From JALCSJ01 sp036788835 (lineage in GTDB: Bacteria; Bacillota; Negativicutes; Acidaminococcales; Acidaminococcaceae), in the NCBI GenBank assembly GCA_036788835.1, contig DAIQMR010000013.1:1-55564 (forward strand): a stretch of 55,564 bases of DNA, written 5' to 3'. The translations under genes were made by a program, and so were the position numbers. The notes below the pieces were generated by a model. It was not told the DNA's origin and did no database searches. It saw only the letters and a program-made list of their open reading frames with translations. Shown here piece after piece: positions 31,059 through 39,912 of the stretch. Positions within the stretch are counted from its first letter, which is position 1, and the number at the start of each line of letters is the position of its first letter.

Positions 31059-33305
31059 ATGCCTATTAATAAAGTGTGCGAAAAAGCTTGGGAGGGTTTT
31101 AATACCGGTGAATGGCGCCATCTGATTAACGTACGTAATTTCATTCAAAGAAACTACACTCCCTACGAGGGGGATGATTCCTTCTTGGCGGGAATTTCTC
31201 CTAAGACCAAAGTTGTCTGGGATAAGGCTCATGCCTTGATTGTCAAGGAAATAGACAAGGGTGTTTTAGACGTAGAAACCAAGGTTTTGTCCGGCATAGA
31301 TAATTTCGCCCCAGGTTATATCGATAAGGACAATGAAGTGATTGTGGGACTGCAAACAGATGCTCCGTTAAAAAGAATTGTTAATCTCTACGGCGGCACA
31401 CGTATGGCTGAACAATCCCTGGAAGAATATGGCTACAAACTTGACCCGGAGATTGCCAGACGCTTTAAAGAATATCGTAAAACACATAATGAGGGAGTTT
31501 TTGATGCCTATCCTCACCGCACCAGAGTAGCTCGTTCTGCCGGTCTTTTAACAGGACTGCCTGATGCTTACGGGCGCGGACGCATTATCGGTGACTATCG
31601 CCGGGTGGCATTGTATGGTACGGATTTTCTTATTGAAGAGAAGAAAAAAGATTTAGATAATTTAGATGGGCCTATGACTGATGAAAGAATCAGATTACGG
31701 GAAGAAATCAGCATGCAGATCAAGGCGTTGGAAGAGACTGCCAGTATGGCAGCTAAATACGGCATAAATATTACCGTGCCTGCTACCAATGCCAAAGAAG
31801 CTGTTCAGGCAACATATATGGGTTATTTAGCCGGTGTTAAGGAGAATAACGGCGCTGCAACAAGCCTGGGACGTACGGCAACCTTCTTGGATATTTATAT
31901 TCAAAGAGATTTACGTAACGGGAGCTTAGACGAAATAGGTGCTCAAGAACTTATTGACCAATTTATTATTAAGCTGCGTTTAGTTCGTCATTTACGCACA
32001 CCGGAATACAATGAATTGTTTGGGGGAGATCCTACTTGGGTAACAGAATCTTTAGGCGGTACAGGTGTTGATGGCCGGACTCTGGTTACCAAGAATTCCT
32101 TCCGTTATCTCCATACCCTGACTAATCTTGGTACAGCTCCCGAACCTAATTTGACTGTATTATGGAGTGATTATCTGCCGGAAGGATTTAAGGCATATTG
32201 TGCAAAAATGAGTATTGCTACTGATTCCATTCAGTATGAAAACGATGACCTTATGCGTCCTTTATATGGGGATGATTATGCTATTGCCTGCTGCGTATCT
32301 GCCATGGCGGTAGGTAAGCAGATGCAGCTTTTCGGTGCCCGTGCCAATCTGGCTAAAAGTCTTTTGTATGCTATAAATGGTGGCATAGATGAGAAAAAAG
32401 GTATGACAGTCATTCCCGAAATTGAACGGGATACTGATGGAGTTTTGGACTATTCAAAAGTTATCACCAATTACAAAAAAGTTTTGTCATATGTGGCAGA
32501 GCTGTATGTAGATACTATTAATATTATTCATTACATGCATGACAAGTATGCCTATGAAGCTAGCCAAATGGCCCTGCACGATACTTTGGTGGAACGGATT
32601 GCAGCCTTTGGGGTAGCCGGCATTTCTATTGCGGCAGATTCTTTATCTGCCATTAAATTTGCCAAGGTAACACCTATCCGCAATGAAGAAGGTATTGCCG
32701 TTGATTTTAAGACGGAAGGAGATTTTCCTAAATATGGCAATGATGATGACAGAGTTGATGAAATCGCTGTGGAAATCGCCAGTTATTTTTCCGCAGAACT
32801 GAAAAAGCATTCTTTGTACAGAAATGCCAAACATACTTTATCGGCTCTTACCATTACCAGCAATGTAATGTATGGTAAAAAGACCGGAACAACTCCGGAT
32901 GGACGTAAGGGTGGGGAGCCTTTTGCTCCCGGTGCTAATCCCATGCACGGACGGGATGTTAACGGTGCCTTGGCTTCCCTGAATTCCGTTGCCAAGCTGC
33001 CATATAGGGATGTGTGCCAAGATGGTATTTCCAATACTTTCTCCATAGTTCCCAATGCCCTTGGTAAAACACCCGGTGAGAAAGTCGATAATCTTGTGGC
33101 TTTGCTCAATGGTTATTTTAAGAAAGGTGCTCATCACCTTAATGTCAATGTTATGAACCGTCAGATTCTGCTTGATGCCATGAAGAATCCAAGCCAGTAT
33201 CCAACCTTAACTATTCGTGTTTCCGGGTACGCAGTGAATTTTGTCCGTTTGACCAAGGATCAGCAGTTGGAAGTTATTAAGCGTACTTTCCACGAAAGTA
33301 TGTAA
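31059..33305 (+). CDS. pflB: Formate C-acetyltransferase (pyruvate formate-lyase)
   Basis: The 748-residue glycyl-radical enzyme cleaves pyruvate with CoA to acetyl-CoA and formate. The catalytic Cys pair is visible in YAIACCVSAMAVGKQ and the radical site in TIRVSGYAVNF near the C terminus. The length is close to E. coli PflB (760). AAGGAGG precedes the ATG. It is the second gene of the ZTP-controlled operon. The organism is therefore expected to make formate and to be strictly or facultatively anaerobic. Confidence 0.97.
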   Translation: MPINKVCEKAWEGFNTGEWRHLINVRNFIQRNYTPYEGDDSFLAGISPKTKVVWDKAHALIVKEIDKGVLDVETKVLSGIDNFAPGYIDKDNEVIVGLQTDAPLKRIVNLYGGTRMAEQSLEEYGYKLDPEIARRFKEYRKTHNEGVFDAYPHRTRVARSAGLLTGLPDAYGRGRIIGDYRRVALYGTDFLIEEKKKDLDNLDGPMTDERIRLREEISMQIKALEETASMAAKYGINITVPATNAKEAVQATYMGYLAGVKENNGAATSLGRTATFLDIYIQRDLRNGSLDEIGAQELIDQFIIKLRLVRHLRTPEYNELFGGDPTWVTESLGGTGVDGRTLVTKNSFRYLHTLTNLGTAPEPNLTVLWSDYLPEGFKAYCAKMSIATDSIQYENDDLMRPLYGDDYAIACCVSAMAVGKQMQLFGARANLAKSLLYAINGGIDEKKGMTVIPEIERDTDGVLDYSKVITNYKKVLSYVAELYVDTINIIHYMHDKYAYEASQMALHDTLVERIAAFGVAGISIAADSLSAIKFAKVTPIRNEEGIAVDFKTEGDFPKYGNDDDRVDEIAVEIASYFSAELKKHSLYRNAKHTLSALTITSNVMYGKKTGTTPDGRKGGEPFAPGANPMHGRDVNGALASLNSVAKLPYRDVCQDGISNTFSIVPNALGKTPGEKVDNLVALLNGYFKKGAHHLNVNVMNRQILLDAMKNPSQYPTLTIRVSGYAVNFVRLTKDQQLEVIKRTFHESM

Positions 33306-33330
33306 AATATGTGAAATATTTTGCTCCCTA

Positions 33331-33393
33331 TTGACAATAGTAACTGTATATGTTATCTTTACAGTATAAACTGTTTAGAAAACATATACAGTT
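33331..33393. promoter_or_regulatory. Promoter with three dyads, probable Rrf2-type operator
   Basis: TTGACA (33331-33336), a 17-base spacer and TATCTT (33354-33359) start the thioredoxin operon. AACTGTATATGTT (33342-33354) and AACATATACAGTT (33381-33393) are perfect 13-base inverted repeats, and between them ACAGTATAAACTGT (33361-33374) is a third dyad with the same ACAGT/ACTGT half sites. All lie across the spacer, the -10 and the start region. The Rrf2 protein encoded by the last gene of the operon is the likely binder. Confidence 0.7.
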
Positions 33394-33411
33394 AAAAAGG
33401 AGCGATGAATT

Positions 33412-33735
33412 ATGAGCTTAAAAATGGTAAACAAGGCAGAATTAGAAAAAGATATGGCCGGTTCCAAACCGGTAGTAATGTTGTTCGGCGCAACATGGTG
33501 CGGCTATTGCAAGAGACTTAAACCTGCTGTTATGCAAGTGGCAGAAGAATTAAGCGACAAAGTTTTGTTCGACGGTATTGATGTAGACCAAGAGAATGAA
33601 TTAGCAGCCAAATATAAAATCGATGTTATTCCCACTATGATTTTGGTGGATAAGGGGCAGGCCAGCGAGCAATTGGTAAACCCTCCTTCCCAAGCAGATA
33701 TTAAACAATGGCTGCAGGGCAAAGGTGTAATATGA
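33412..33735 (+). CDS. Thioredoxin with CGYC active site
   Basis: The 107-residue protein has the thioredoxin fold with the active site WCGYC (Cys30, Cys33) in place of the classic WCGPC, and the cis-Pro turn VIPTMILVDKG. Replacement of Pro by Tyr usually raises the redox potential toward that of PDI- and DsbA-like proteins. It passes electrons from TrxB to substrates such as reductases and peroxidases. Its TGA overlaps the ATG of trxB (ATGA), so the two are translationally coupled. AGGAGCG precedes the ATG. Confidence 0.92.
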   Translation: MSLKMVNKAELEKDMAGSKPVVMLFGATWCGYCKRLKPAVMQVAEELSDKVLFDGIDVDQENELAAKYKIDVIPTMILVDKGQASEQLVNPPSQADIKQWLQGKGVI

Positions 33736-34643
33736 GCCAAGAATATGATGTAGTTGTGCTGGGCGGCGGACCGGCCGGTTATACAGCTGCTCTGTATTCA
33801 GCAAGAAGCGGTTTTACTACAGCTATAGTGGAAAAACTTTCCCCCGGTGGTCAGATGGCTACTACCAGCGTAGATAATTATCCCGGTTTTCCGGAAACTA
33901 TCGACGGTTTTGATTTAGGGGAAAAGATGCAGCAGGGCGCAGAACGCTTTGGGGCCAAAACTCTTTTTGCCACAGTAAACAAAGTGGATTTAAAAGCAGC
34001 TCCCAAAGTACTGGAGACTTCTTCCGGAACCATATTGGCTAAAGTGGTTATTATTGCCACCGGCGCCAATCCCAGACATTTAGGACTTCCTAAGGAAGAA
34101 AACATGGTGGGAAAAGGGGTGGCCTATTGCGCTACCTGTGACGGAAGAATGTTTAAAGACAAAGTAGTAGCTGTTAATGGCGGCGGTAACAGTGCCGTAG
34201 AAGATGCCATTTATTTAGCTAAAATTTGCAAAAAAGTATATCTCATCCATAGAAGGGACAAATTGAGAGCTACTCCGGTTTATTGGGATAGTTTAAAAAA
34301 GAATTACGTGGAAATTGTTTGGAATAGCACAGTTAAATCTATCTTGGGGGAGAGCAAAGTTACCGGTGTGGAACTGGAAAACGTGAAAACCGGTGCAATG
34401 AGTGAACTGCCCTTGGATGGTTTGTTTGTGGCTATTGGCAGAAAGCCGGAGAGCGGCCTTTTTGCAGGACAGCTGGAAATGGATAAAGCAGGCTATATTG
34501 TAGCCGGAGAAGATGGAAAGACCTCTCTGCCAGGTGTCTTTGTAGCCGGAGATGTGAGAACCAAAGCTTTCAGGCAGATTATTACAGCAGCTTCAGATGG
34601 TGCCAATGCAGTGCATAGTGCCGAAGAAGTTTTGATGAAATAA
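33732..34643 (+). CDS. trxB: Thioredoxin reductase
   Basis: The 303-residue flavoprotein has the FAD motif VVLGGGPAGYTAALYSAR, the redox YCATCDG, the NADPH-site GGGNSAVEDA (Asn where GGGDSA is usual), HRRDKLRA, and the C-terminal GVFVAGDVRTKAFRQIITAASDG. It reduces the thioredoxin encoded just upstream. The start is the ATG of the ATGA overlap at 33732. Confidence 0.95.
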   Translation: MSQEYDVVVLGGGPAGYTAALYSARSGFTTAIVEKLSPGGQMATTSVDNYPGFPETIDGFDLGEKMQQGAERFGAKTLFATVNKVDLKAAPKVLETSSGTILAKVVIIATGANPRHLGLPKEENMVGKGVAYCATCDGRMFKDKVVAVNGGGNSAVEDAIYLAKICKKVYLIHRRDKLRATPVYWDSLKKNYVEIVWNSTVKSILGESKVTGVELENVKTGAMSELPLDGLFVAIGRKPESGLFAGQLEMDKAGYIVAGEDGKTSLPGVFVAGDVRTKAFRQIITAASDGANAVHSAEEVLMK

Positions 34644-34662
34644 ACGGTCAGCGAGGCATACT

Positions 34663-35076
34663 ATGAAAAGTGATTTTATCGTGGCAGTCCACGGTTTAGT
34701 ATATTTAAACCACAAAGGCTGCATTACTTCCAGCGAAGAACTGGCAAAAAATATCTGTACTAATCCGGCCAGAGTAAGAAAAGTCATGGCTATCATGAAA
34801 CAAATGGGCCTGGTAACCACCAAAGAAGGCCATATAGGGGGATATTGTCCTTGCCCCTCTCTGGGCAGAGCTTCTTTGGCACAGATTGCGGGTGGCTTGG
34901 ATACGGTTTTTGTAGAGGCAAAATGGCATAGCGGATCTGATAAAATGCGCTGTCTGGTAAGCAGTGGTATGGCCGGAATTTTCGATAGCATTTACAAAAA
35001 TCTAGATATAAATTGCAAAAAAGAGCTTAGTAAAATTACCATTCAAAGTATTGAGAAACAAATTTTTAGTAAGTAA
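34663..35076 (+). CDS. Rrf2-family transcriptional regulator
   Basis: The 137-residue protein has an N-terminal winged helix (SSEELAKNICTNPARVRKVMAIMKQMGLVTTKEGHIGGY), the Rrf2 pattern. It has Cys in CPCPSLG and RCLVSS, and INCKK later, but not the tight CxxxxxCxxxxxC set of IscR or NsrR. A thiol- or cluster-based redox switch is therefore possible but not clear. It is third in the thioredoxin operon, 19 bases after trxB, and I infer that it controls the operon through the dyads at 33342-33393. Confidence 0.85.
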   Translation: MKSDFIVAVHGLVYLNHKGCITSSEELAKNICTNPARVRKVMAIMKQMGLVTTKEGHIGGYCPCPSLGRASLAQIAGGLDTVFVEAKWHSGSDKMRCLVSSGMAGIFDSIYKNLDINCKKELSKITIQSIEKQIFSK

Positions 35077-35081
35077 CTGTT

Positions 35082-35115
35082 AAGTGTTACAAAGGTGACT
35101 TTGTAACACTTTTCT
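35082..35115 (+). terminator. Terminator of the thioredoxin operon
   Basis: AAGTGTTACAAAG (35082-35094)-GTGA-CTTTGTAACACTT (35099-35111) is a perfect 13-bp stem followed by TTC. The GTGA loop is GNRA-type. Confidence 0.88.
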
Positions 35116-35174
35116 TGACTTTATAAGTACGTGTGATATTCTTAAATAAGTGTTAGTTAAAAGGCATAAAATTA

Positions 35175-35280
35175 AAGGTTTAAAATAAAGTATTTAAAGC
35201 CGGAATGAAGAGATGAAAAGGACAAAACAGGTTTAAAAACAAGTATTTAAAGCCAAATAAAGAAACAAAAAGGACAAAAA
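35175..35280 (+). repeat. 53-bp imperfect tandem duplication upstream of mnmA
   Basis: The two units, about 35175-35227 and 35228-35280, share AGGTTTAAAA, AAGTATTTAAAGCC and AAAAGGACAAAA in the same order. The second ends one base before the mnmA start codon, so its AAAAAGGAC acts as the ribosome site while the first copy carries a duplicate of it. A promoter TTGACT (35115-35120)/TATTCT (35137-35142) lies before the array. Confidence 0.75.
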
Positions 35281-35281
35281 A

Positions 35282-36349
35282 ATGACTAAGAATATTGTGG
35301 CCATGGCCATGAGTGGCGGGGTAGACAGCTCGGTTGGGGCACTGCTGCTTCAGCAACAGGGTTACCAAGTGATAGGCTTAACCATGCGCTTGTGGCGGGA
35401 TGAAACTCAAAACATAGACTTATCACCGGAACAGGATGCGGCCGAGGTATGCCGTATTTTGGGAATTGAACACCATGTGATGGATTATAGAAAAATATTT
35501 AGGGAAACTGTGGTAGAAAACTTTCTGGAGGAATACGCCCAAGGACGTACTCCTAATCCTTGTGTTTATTGCAATAAAAAGATTAAATTCGGAGCTCTCT
35601 ATAAATCCGCAAAGGACCTGGGCGCTGACTTATTATCTACGGGACATTATGTACGTCTGGAGGAAAATGCAGCAGGCATTCGCCATATTAAAAGGGCTGC
35701 TTACCTGCCTAAAGACCAGAGCTATGTGCTGTACCATCTGAATCAGGAAATTCTTCATCATGTTATCTTTCCTCTGGGAGAATACAGCAAGGAAACAGCA
35801 CGAGAAATAGCCAAAGAACATAATTTGCCGGTTTTTGCCAAAAAAGACAGTCAAGACATCTGTTTTATTCCTGATAATGATCATGACAGTTTTTTGGCTA
35901 GATACAGTATGCAGAAAGCTCAACCGGGGGATTTTGTAGACCTTAATGGTCATGTTTTAGGCAGGCACAAGGGCCTAAGCCACTATACAGCTGGGCAAAG
36001 GAAGGGCCTGGGTATTGCGGCTTCGGAGCCGCTGTTTGTTATCAGTCTTGATGTTCAGCATAACAGGGTTGTTTTAGGCTTTGCTAAAGATGCGGATTGT
36101 CATGGGCTCAAGGCGGAAAATATTGTCTTTGCCGACGGAAACATTTTGGATAAGGTTTTTAATTGTTCCGTCAAGATACGTTATAATGCAAAGCTTATGG
36201 ATGCAATTGTTAAACCGGGGGGAAAAGCAGGGGAGGCTATGGTGGAATTTAATAAGCCACTGAGAGGTATTGCACCCGGCCAATCTGTAGTATTTTATCA
36301 AGGAGATATTTGCTTGGGCGGAGGGACAATTTTAAGCCCTATTAATTGA
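35282..36349 (+). CDS. mnmA: tRNA-specific 2-thiouridylase
   Basis: The 355-residue enzyme makes 2-thiouridine at the wobble base of Lys, Glu and Gln tRNAs. It has the PP-loop AMSGGVDSSVGALLL, the first catalytic Cys in NPCVYCN and the second in SQDICFIPDND, and DQSYVL. The length is normal. The ribosome site AAAAAGGACAAAAAA is spaced somewhat far from the ATG and is part of a tandem duplication. The sulfur donor for Cys desulfurase is not encoded beside it. The alaS promoter overlaps its stop codon. Confidence 0.96.
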   Translation: MTKNIVAMAMSGGVDSSVGALLLQQQGYQVIGLTMRLWRDETQNIDLSPEQDAAEVCRILGIEHHVMDYRKIFRETVVENFLEEYAQGRTPNPCVYCNKKIKFGALYKSAKDLGADLLSTGHYVRLEENAAGIRHIKRAAYLPKDQSYVLYHLNQEILHHVIFPLGEYSKETAREIAKEHNLPVFAKKDSQDICFIPDNDHDSFLARYSMQKAQPGDFVDLNGHVLGRHKGLSHYTAGQRKGLGIAASEPLFVISLDVQHNRVVLGFAKDADCHGLKAENIVFADGNILDKVFNCSVKIRYNAKLMDAIVKPGGKAGEAMVEFNKPLRGIAPGQSVVFYQGDICLGGGTILSPIN

Positions 36350-36374
36350 CACTTTCAGCCATTTTTTATATAAT
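36346..36374 (+). promoter_or_regulatory. Promoter of the alaS gene cluster
   Basis: TTGACA (36346-36351), a 17-base spacer and TATAAT (36369-36374) are consensus. The -35 overlaps the TGA of mnmA. No T-box is present between it and alaS. Confidence 0.9.
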
Positions 36375-36410
36375 TATTGTTATGTGTAAATACAGTTAGG
36401 AGATAAATTG

Positions 36411-39035
36411 ATGAAAAATTTAAGCGGAAATGAAATCAGACAAAGATTCCTTGATTATTTTGCCGAGAGAGGCCATTTGGTTTTGCCCAGTGCTTCGTTA
36501 ATACCACAAGACGATCCTTCCTTATTATTGATTGGCGCGGGTATGGCACCATTTAAACCTTTCTTTACGGGTAAAATGAAACCACCCTGCAACCGTATTG
36601 CTACTTGCCAAAAGTGTGTCCGTACAGGTGATATTGAAAACGTAGGACATACGGCACGACATCACACATATTTTGAAATGCTGGGAGATTTCTCCTTCGG
36701 CGATTATTTCAAGAAAGAAATTATTCCTTGGGCCTGGGATTTTTTGACCAAAGAAATGGAAATTCCCGGTGATAAATTATGGATTACCATACATACAAAA
36801 GATGATGAAGCCTACGATATTTGGCATAATACTATTGGTATTCCGGCAGAACGTATTGTCCGCCTGGAAGATAATTTTTGGGAAATTGGCACAGGCCCCT
36901 GCGGTCCGGACTCAGAGATACACATTGATTTAGGTGAGGATAGAGGCTGCGGAGAACCTACTTGCGGCCCGGGCTGCGATTGCGGCAGATTCCTTGAATT
37001 GTGGAATCTGGTTTTCACCCAATTTAATAAGAATGAAGACGGCAGCTATACTCCTTTAGTACATAAGAACATTGATACAGGATTAGGGCTGGAAAGACTT
37101 GCCTCAGTACTGCAAGGTAAACCATCAAATTTCGAAACGGATTTAATTTTCCCCATTATAGAATATGCTGCGAAAACGGCTAAAAAAGAATACAACAAAG
37201 ACCCTAAAAATGATGTGTCTTTAAAGGTCATTGCCGATCACGCCAGGAGCATGGTATTCATGATTGGTGATGGCATACTGCCTTCCAATGAGGGCCGGGG
37301 CTATATCCTCCGCCGTATTATCCGCAGGGCGCTGCGCCATGGCCGTCTTTTGGGCATTGAGGACAAATTCCTGGTTGGTGCTGCTGAGGTGGTTATAGGC
37401 ATGTATGGCGATCACTATAAAGATTTGGTGGAGAAGAAGGGGTATATTTCTAAAGTAATAGATATGGAAGAAACCCGTTTCCGTCAGACGTTGGTCCAAG
37501 GAACAGATATACTGAATGATGCTATCGAAGCTATGAAAAAGACCGGCGGCACAGAACTGCCAGGCACGGAAGTATTCAAACTTTATGATACCTTTGGCTT
37601 TCCTTGGGAATTGACTGCAGAAATTTTGGAAGAACAGGGTATGACAATGGATAAGGCCGGCTTTGAAGTCGCCATGGAAGGACAAAGAGAACGGGCCCGT
37701 AATGCCCGAAATGATAAAGAAGGACTTCCGGTTGTTTATAATACCAGACACATAAAAGTGGCAGATTTAAAAATTGACGAACTCAGTACATCCGGCAAAA
37801 TTGTTGCTATATATCCTATTGCCGATCCTCAGCCCATTGATAATGCAGAAGATGGGACAGCTGTGGCCGTGATTTTGGCTAATACGGCTTTTCATGCAGA
37901 AGGAGGCGGACAACTGGGTGATACAGGAACCTTGTCCGGTCCTACCGGTATCATTACGGTGGAAAACACCAAAAAATTACCGGATGGTTCAACTGTCCAT
38001 TTAGGCGTGGTTGCTGAAGGAAGTGTTGCCCTAGGCGAAACGGTTAAATTCGCCATTGATGAAAACAGAAAGAGGGATATTGCCAGGAACCATACAGCTA
38101 CCCATTTACTCCAGGCTGCTCTCAGAAAAGTTCTGGGAGACCATGTTAATCAAGCAGGCAGTTATGTTGGACCTGATAGACTCAGATTCGATTTTTCGCA
38201 CTTTGCGGCAATGACACCGGCAGAAATTAAAGAAGTGGAAGATATAGTAAACAATAAAATTTTGGATGCCATAGACGTAGAATTCAAAGAAGAAGATATT
38301 GAGCAGGCAAAATCCGAAGGGGCTATGGCTTTATTTGGCGAAAAATACGGCAAGGTAGTACGGGTTGTTACTGTTCCCGGCTACAGCAAAGAGCTGTGTG
38401 GCGGTGTACACGTTCGTAATACATCCCATATAGGACTGTTCAAGATTCTCTCAGAAACAAGTTCCGGAGCAGGCGTAAGACGTATTGAAGCTGTAACCGG
38501 CCGGGGGGCGCTAGCCTATGTACGGGATCAGGAAAAAGCTATTAATAATATAGCGGTTGCTTTAAAATCACGTCCCGGTCAAATCATAGACAGGCTAAAT
38601 GGCATGCAGGAAGAAATAAAAACAGAAAAACATAAAAATGCCGAACTGGAGCAAAAGATGGCCGCTTCCCAAGTGTCTGCCTCTGATGATAAAGTCAAGG
38701 ATATTAAAGGCGTGAAGACCTTAGTGGAAACAGTGTCAGTTGATGATATCGACAGCCTGAGAAAATTAGGGGACCAATTGCGAGATAAAGTCGGCGGTGT
38801 AGTTATTCTGGTTTCTAAGATGCCGGAAAATAAAATCGTGATTTTAACCATGGCTACAAAAGATGCCATTAGCAAAGGCGTTCATGCGGGCAAAATTGTG
38901 AAGGCTATTGCCCAGATTATGGGTGGCGGCGGCGGCGGTCGTCCCGATATGGCTCAGGCCGGCGCCAAGGATGTAACTAAATTACCGGAAGCATTGGAAA
39001 AAGCATGGGGCATTGTTGAGGAATGTATTAAGTAA
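36411..39035 (+). CDS. alaS: Alanyl-tRNA synthetase
   Basis: The 874-residue enzyme charges tRNA-Ala. The N-terminal catalytic domain (NEIRQRFLDYFAERGH, HTYFEMLGDFSFGDYFK), the editing domain (NHTATHLLQAALRKVLG with HTATH, and LCGGVHVRNTSHIG, the Zn site) and the C-terminal DHHA1 domain with MGGGGGGRPDMAQAG are all visible. The length is usual. ATG 36411 has TAGGAG 8 bases upstream; TTG 36408 is less likely. It heads a run of nine same-strand genes ending at efp. Confidence 0.98.
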   Translation: MKNLSGNEIRQRFLDYFAERGHLVLPSASLIPQDDPSLLLIGAGMAPFKPFFTGKMKPPCNRIATCQKCVRTGDIENVGHTARHHTYFEMLGDFSFGDYFKKEIIPWAWDFLTKEMEIPGDKLWITIHTKDDEAYDIWHNTIGIPAERIVRLEDNFWEIGTGPCGPDSEIHIDLGEDRGCGEPTCGPGCDCGRFLELWNLVFTQFNKNEDGSYTPLVHKNIDTGLGLERLASVLQGKPSNFETDLIFPIIEYAAKTAKKEYNKDPKNDVSLKVIADHARSMVFMIGDGILPSNEGRGYILRRIIRRALRHGRLLGIEDKFLVGAAEVVIGMYGDHYKDLVEKKGYISKVIDMEETRFRQTLVQGTDILNDAIEAMKKTGGTELPGTEVFKLYDTFGFPWELTAEILEEQGMTMDKAGFEVAMEGQRERARNARNDKEGLPVVYNTRHIKVADLKIDELSTSGKIVAIYPIADPQPIDNAEDGTAVAVILANTAFHAEGGGQLGDTGTLSGPTGIITVENTKKLPDGSTVHLGVVAEGSVALGETVKFAIDENRKRDIARNHTATHLLQAALRKVLGDHVNQAGSYVGPDRLRFDFSHFAAMTPAEIKEVEDIVNNKILDAIDVEFKEEDIEQAKSEGAMALFGEKYGKVVRVVTVPGYSKELCGGVHVRNTSHIGLFKILSETSSGAGVRRIEAVTGRGALAYVRDQEKAINNIAVALKSRPGQIIDRLNGMQEEIKTEKHKNAELEQKMAASQVSASDDKVKDIKGVKTLVETVSVDDIDSLRKLGDQLRDKVGGVVILVSKMPENKIVILTMATKDAISKGVHAGKIVKAIAQIMGGGGGGRPDMAQAGAKDVTKLPEALEKAWGIVEECIK

Positions 39036-39046
39036 GAGGTGCAAGA

Positions 39047-39625
39047 ATGAAAACTATAGCAGAGATAAAAGCACAAAAGAAGTACGAGCAAGCCCTTAAG
39101 GAGAAAGTTAAACTGGGTGAAGCTTTAAGAATTCTGCTTAAAAGAAACACGCTGGAGAATATAACCGTAAAAGCAATTGTTTTAAAAGCTAAAGTAACCA
39201 GAAGTTGTTTTTATAAATATTTCTCTACTAAGGAAGCCTTGGCGGAATGGGAATACATTCATTTGCTGGCTGCCGATGCCAAGCATATTGTTGCCAGTGA
39301 TTCATGGTCTGAGGCTTTGTACAAAAAGTTTCAACTGTACGAAAAACATTTTCAGTTTTTCAAACATCTTTATGCCAGCAAAAATATTGACCAAATTCGT
39401 CGTCATAATGTGCGCTTTACCAGAGGGGCTTATACTAGGATGCTGAAAAAGGCCGGAGCTGACTTGACCAATCCCCATGTGTTGTTTGCTTTGGAAATGG
39501 CAGTAGTAGGTGGAGAAGAGATGAGCATGCGGTGGATTGTTACTGGTATGAAAGCCCCTAAAGAAGTAATGCTCATTCTTTTCCAGGAATCTATTCCTAA
39601 GTGTATTTGTAAATATTTCAAATAA
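39047..39625 (+). CDS. TetR-family transcriptional regulator
   Basis: The 192-residue protein has a TetR DNA-binding domain at about residues 20-70: LENITVKAIVLKAKVTRSCFYKYFSTKEALAEW, with the HTH and the YKYF-KE motif. The C-terminal ligand domain is helical and not diagnostic. It starts 12 bases after alaS and is read with it, which is unusual for a regulator; its targets are unknown. No operator dyad is evident nearby. Confidence 0.85.
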   Translation: MKTIAEIKAQKKYEQALKEKVKLGEALRILLKRNTLENITVKAIVLKAKVTRSCFYKYFSTKEALAEWEYIHLLAADAKHIVASDSWSEALYKKFQLYEKHFQFFKHLYASKNIDQIRRHNVRFTRGAYTRMLKKAGADLTNPHVLFALEMAVVGGEEMSMRWIVTGMKAPKEVMLILFQESIPKCICKYFK

Positions 39626-39650
39626 TGCAGTCTAAGAGGGAGGTCTTAGA

Positions 39651-39905
39651 ATGTCTAAATTATCCCAAGAAACCATGATGTTCCCACCTGTCGTGGATAA
39701 GAAAAATGTTGCCGCGACAATCAAGGCAGTGGCAGAAGCATTACAGGAAAAGGGCTACAAACCAATTGATCAGCTGGCAGGTTATTTGCTCAGCGGCGAT
39801 CCTACCTATATTACCAGCTTTAAGGATGCCCGGACCAAAATACGTGGTTTTGAGCGCTATGAGCTGTTGGAAGAATTGTTAAAAGAATATCTAAAGGGAA
39901 AATAA
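39651..39905 (+). CDS. ireB: IreB family regulatory phosphoprotein (UPF0297)
   Basis: The 84-residue protein matches UPF0297/IreB along its length: QETMMFPPVVDKKNVAATIKAV, ALQEKGYKPIDQLAGYLLSGDPTYITSFKDAR, RYELLEELLKEYL. In Enterococcus IreB is phosphorylated by the kinase IreK on N-terminal Thr and affects cephalosporin tolerance. The alaS-ireB-ruvX-DUF1292 order is conserved in Firmicutes. Here a TetR gene is inserted after alaS. Confidence 0.95.
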   Translation: MSKLSQETMMFPPVVDKKNVAATIKAVAEALQEKGYKPIDQLAGYLLSGDPTYITSFKDARTKIRGFERYELLEELLKEYLKGK

Positions 39906-39912
39906 TTATTCT

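Noticed and set aside
35180..35368. A 62-codon minus-strand frame over the mnmA start
   Set aside because: It consists of the repeat array and the reverse of mnmA, with no independent support.
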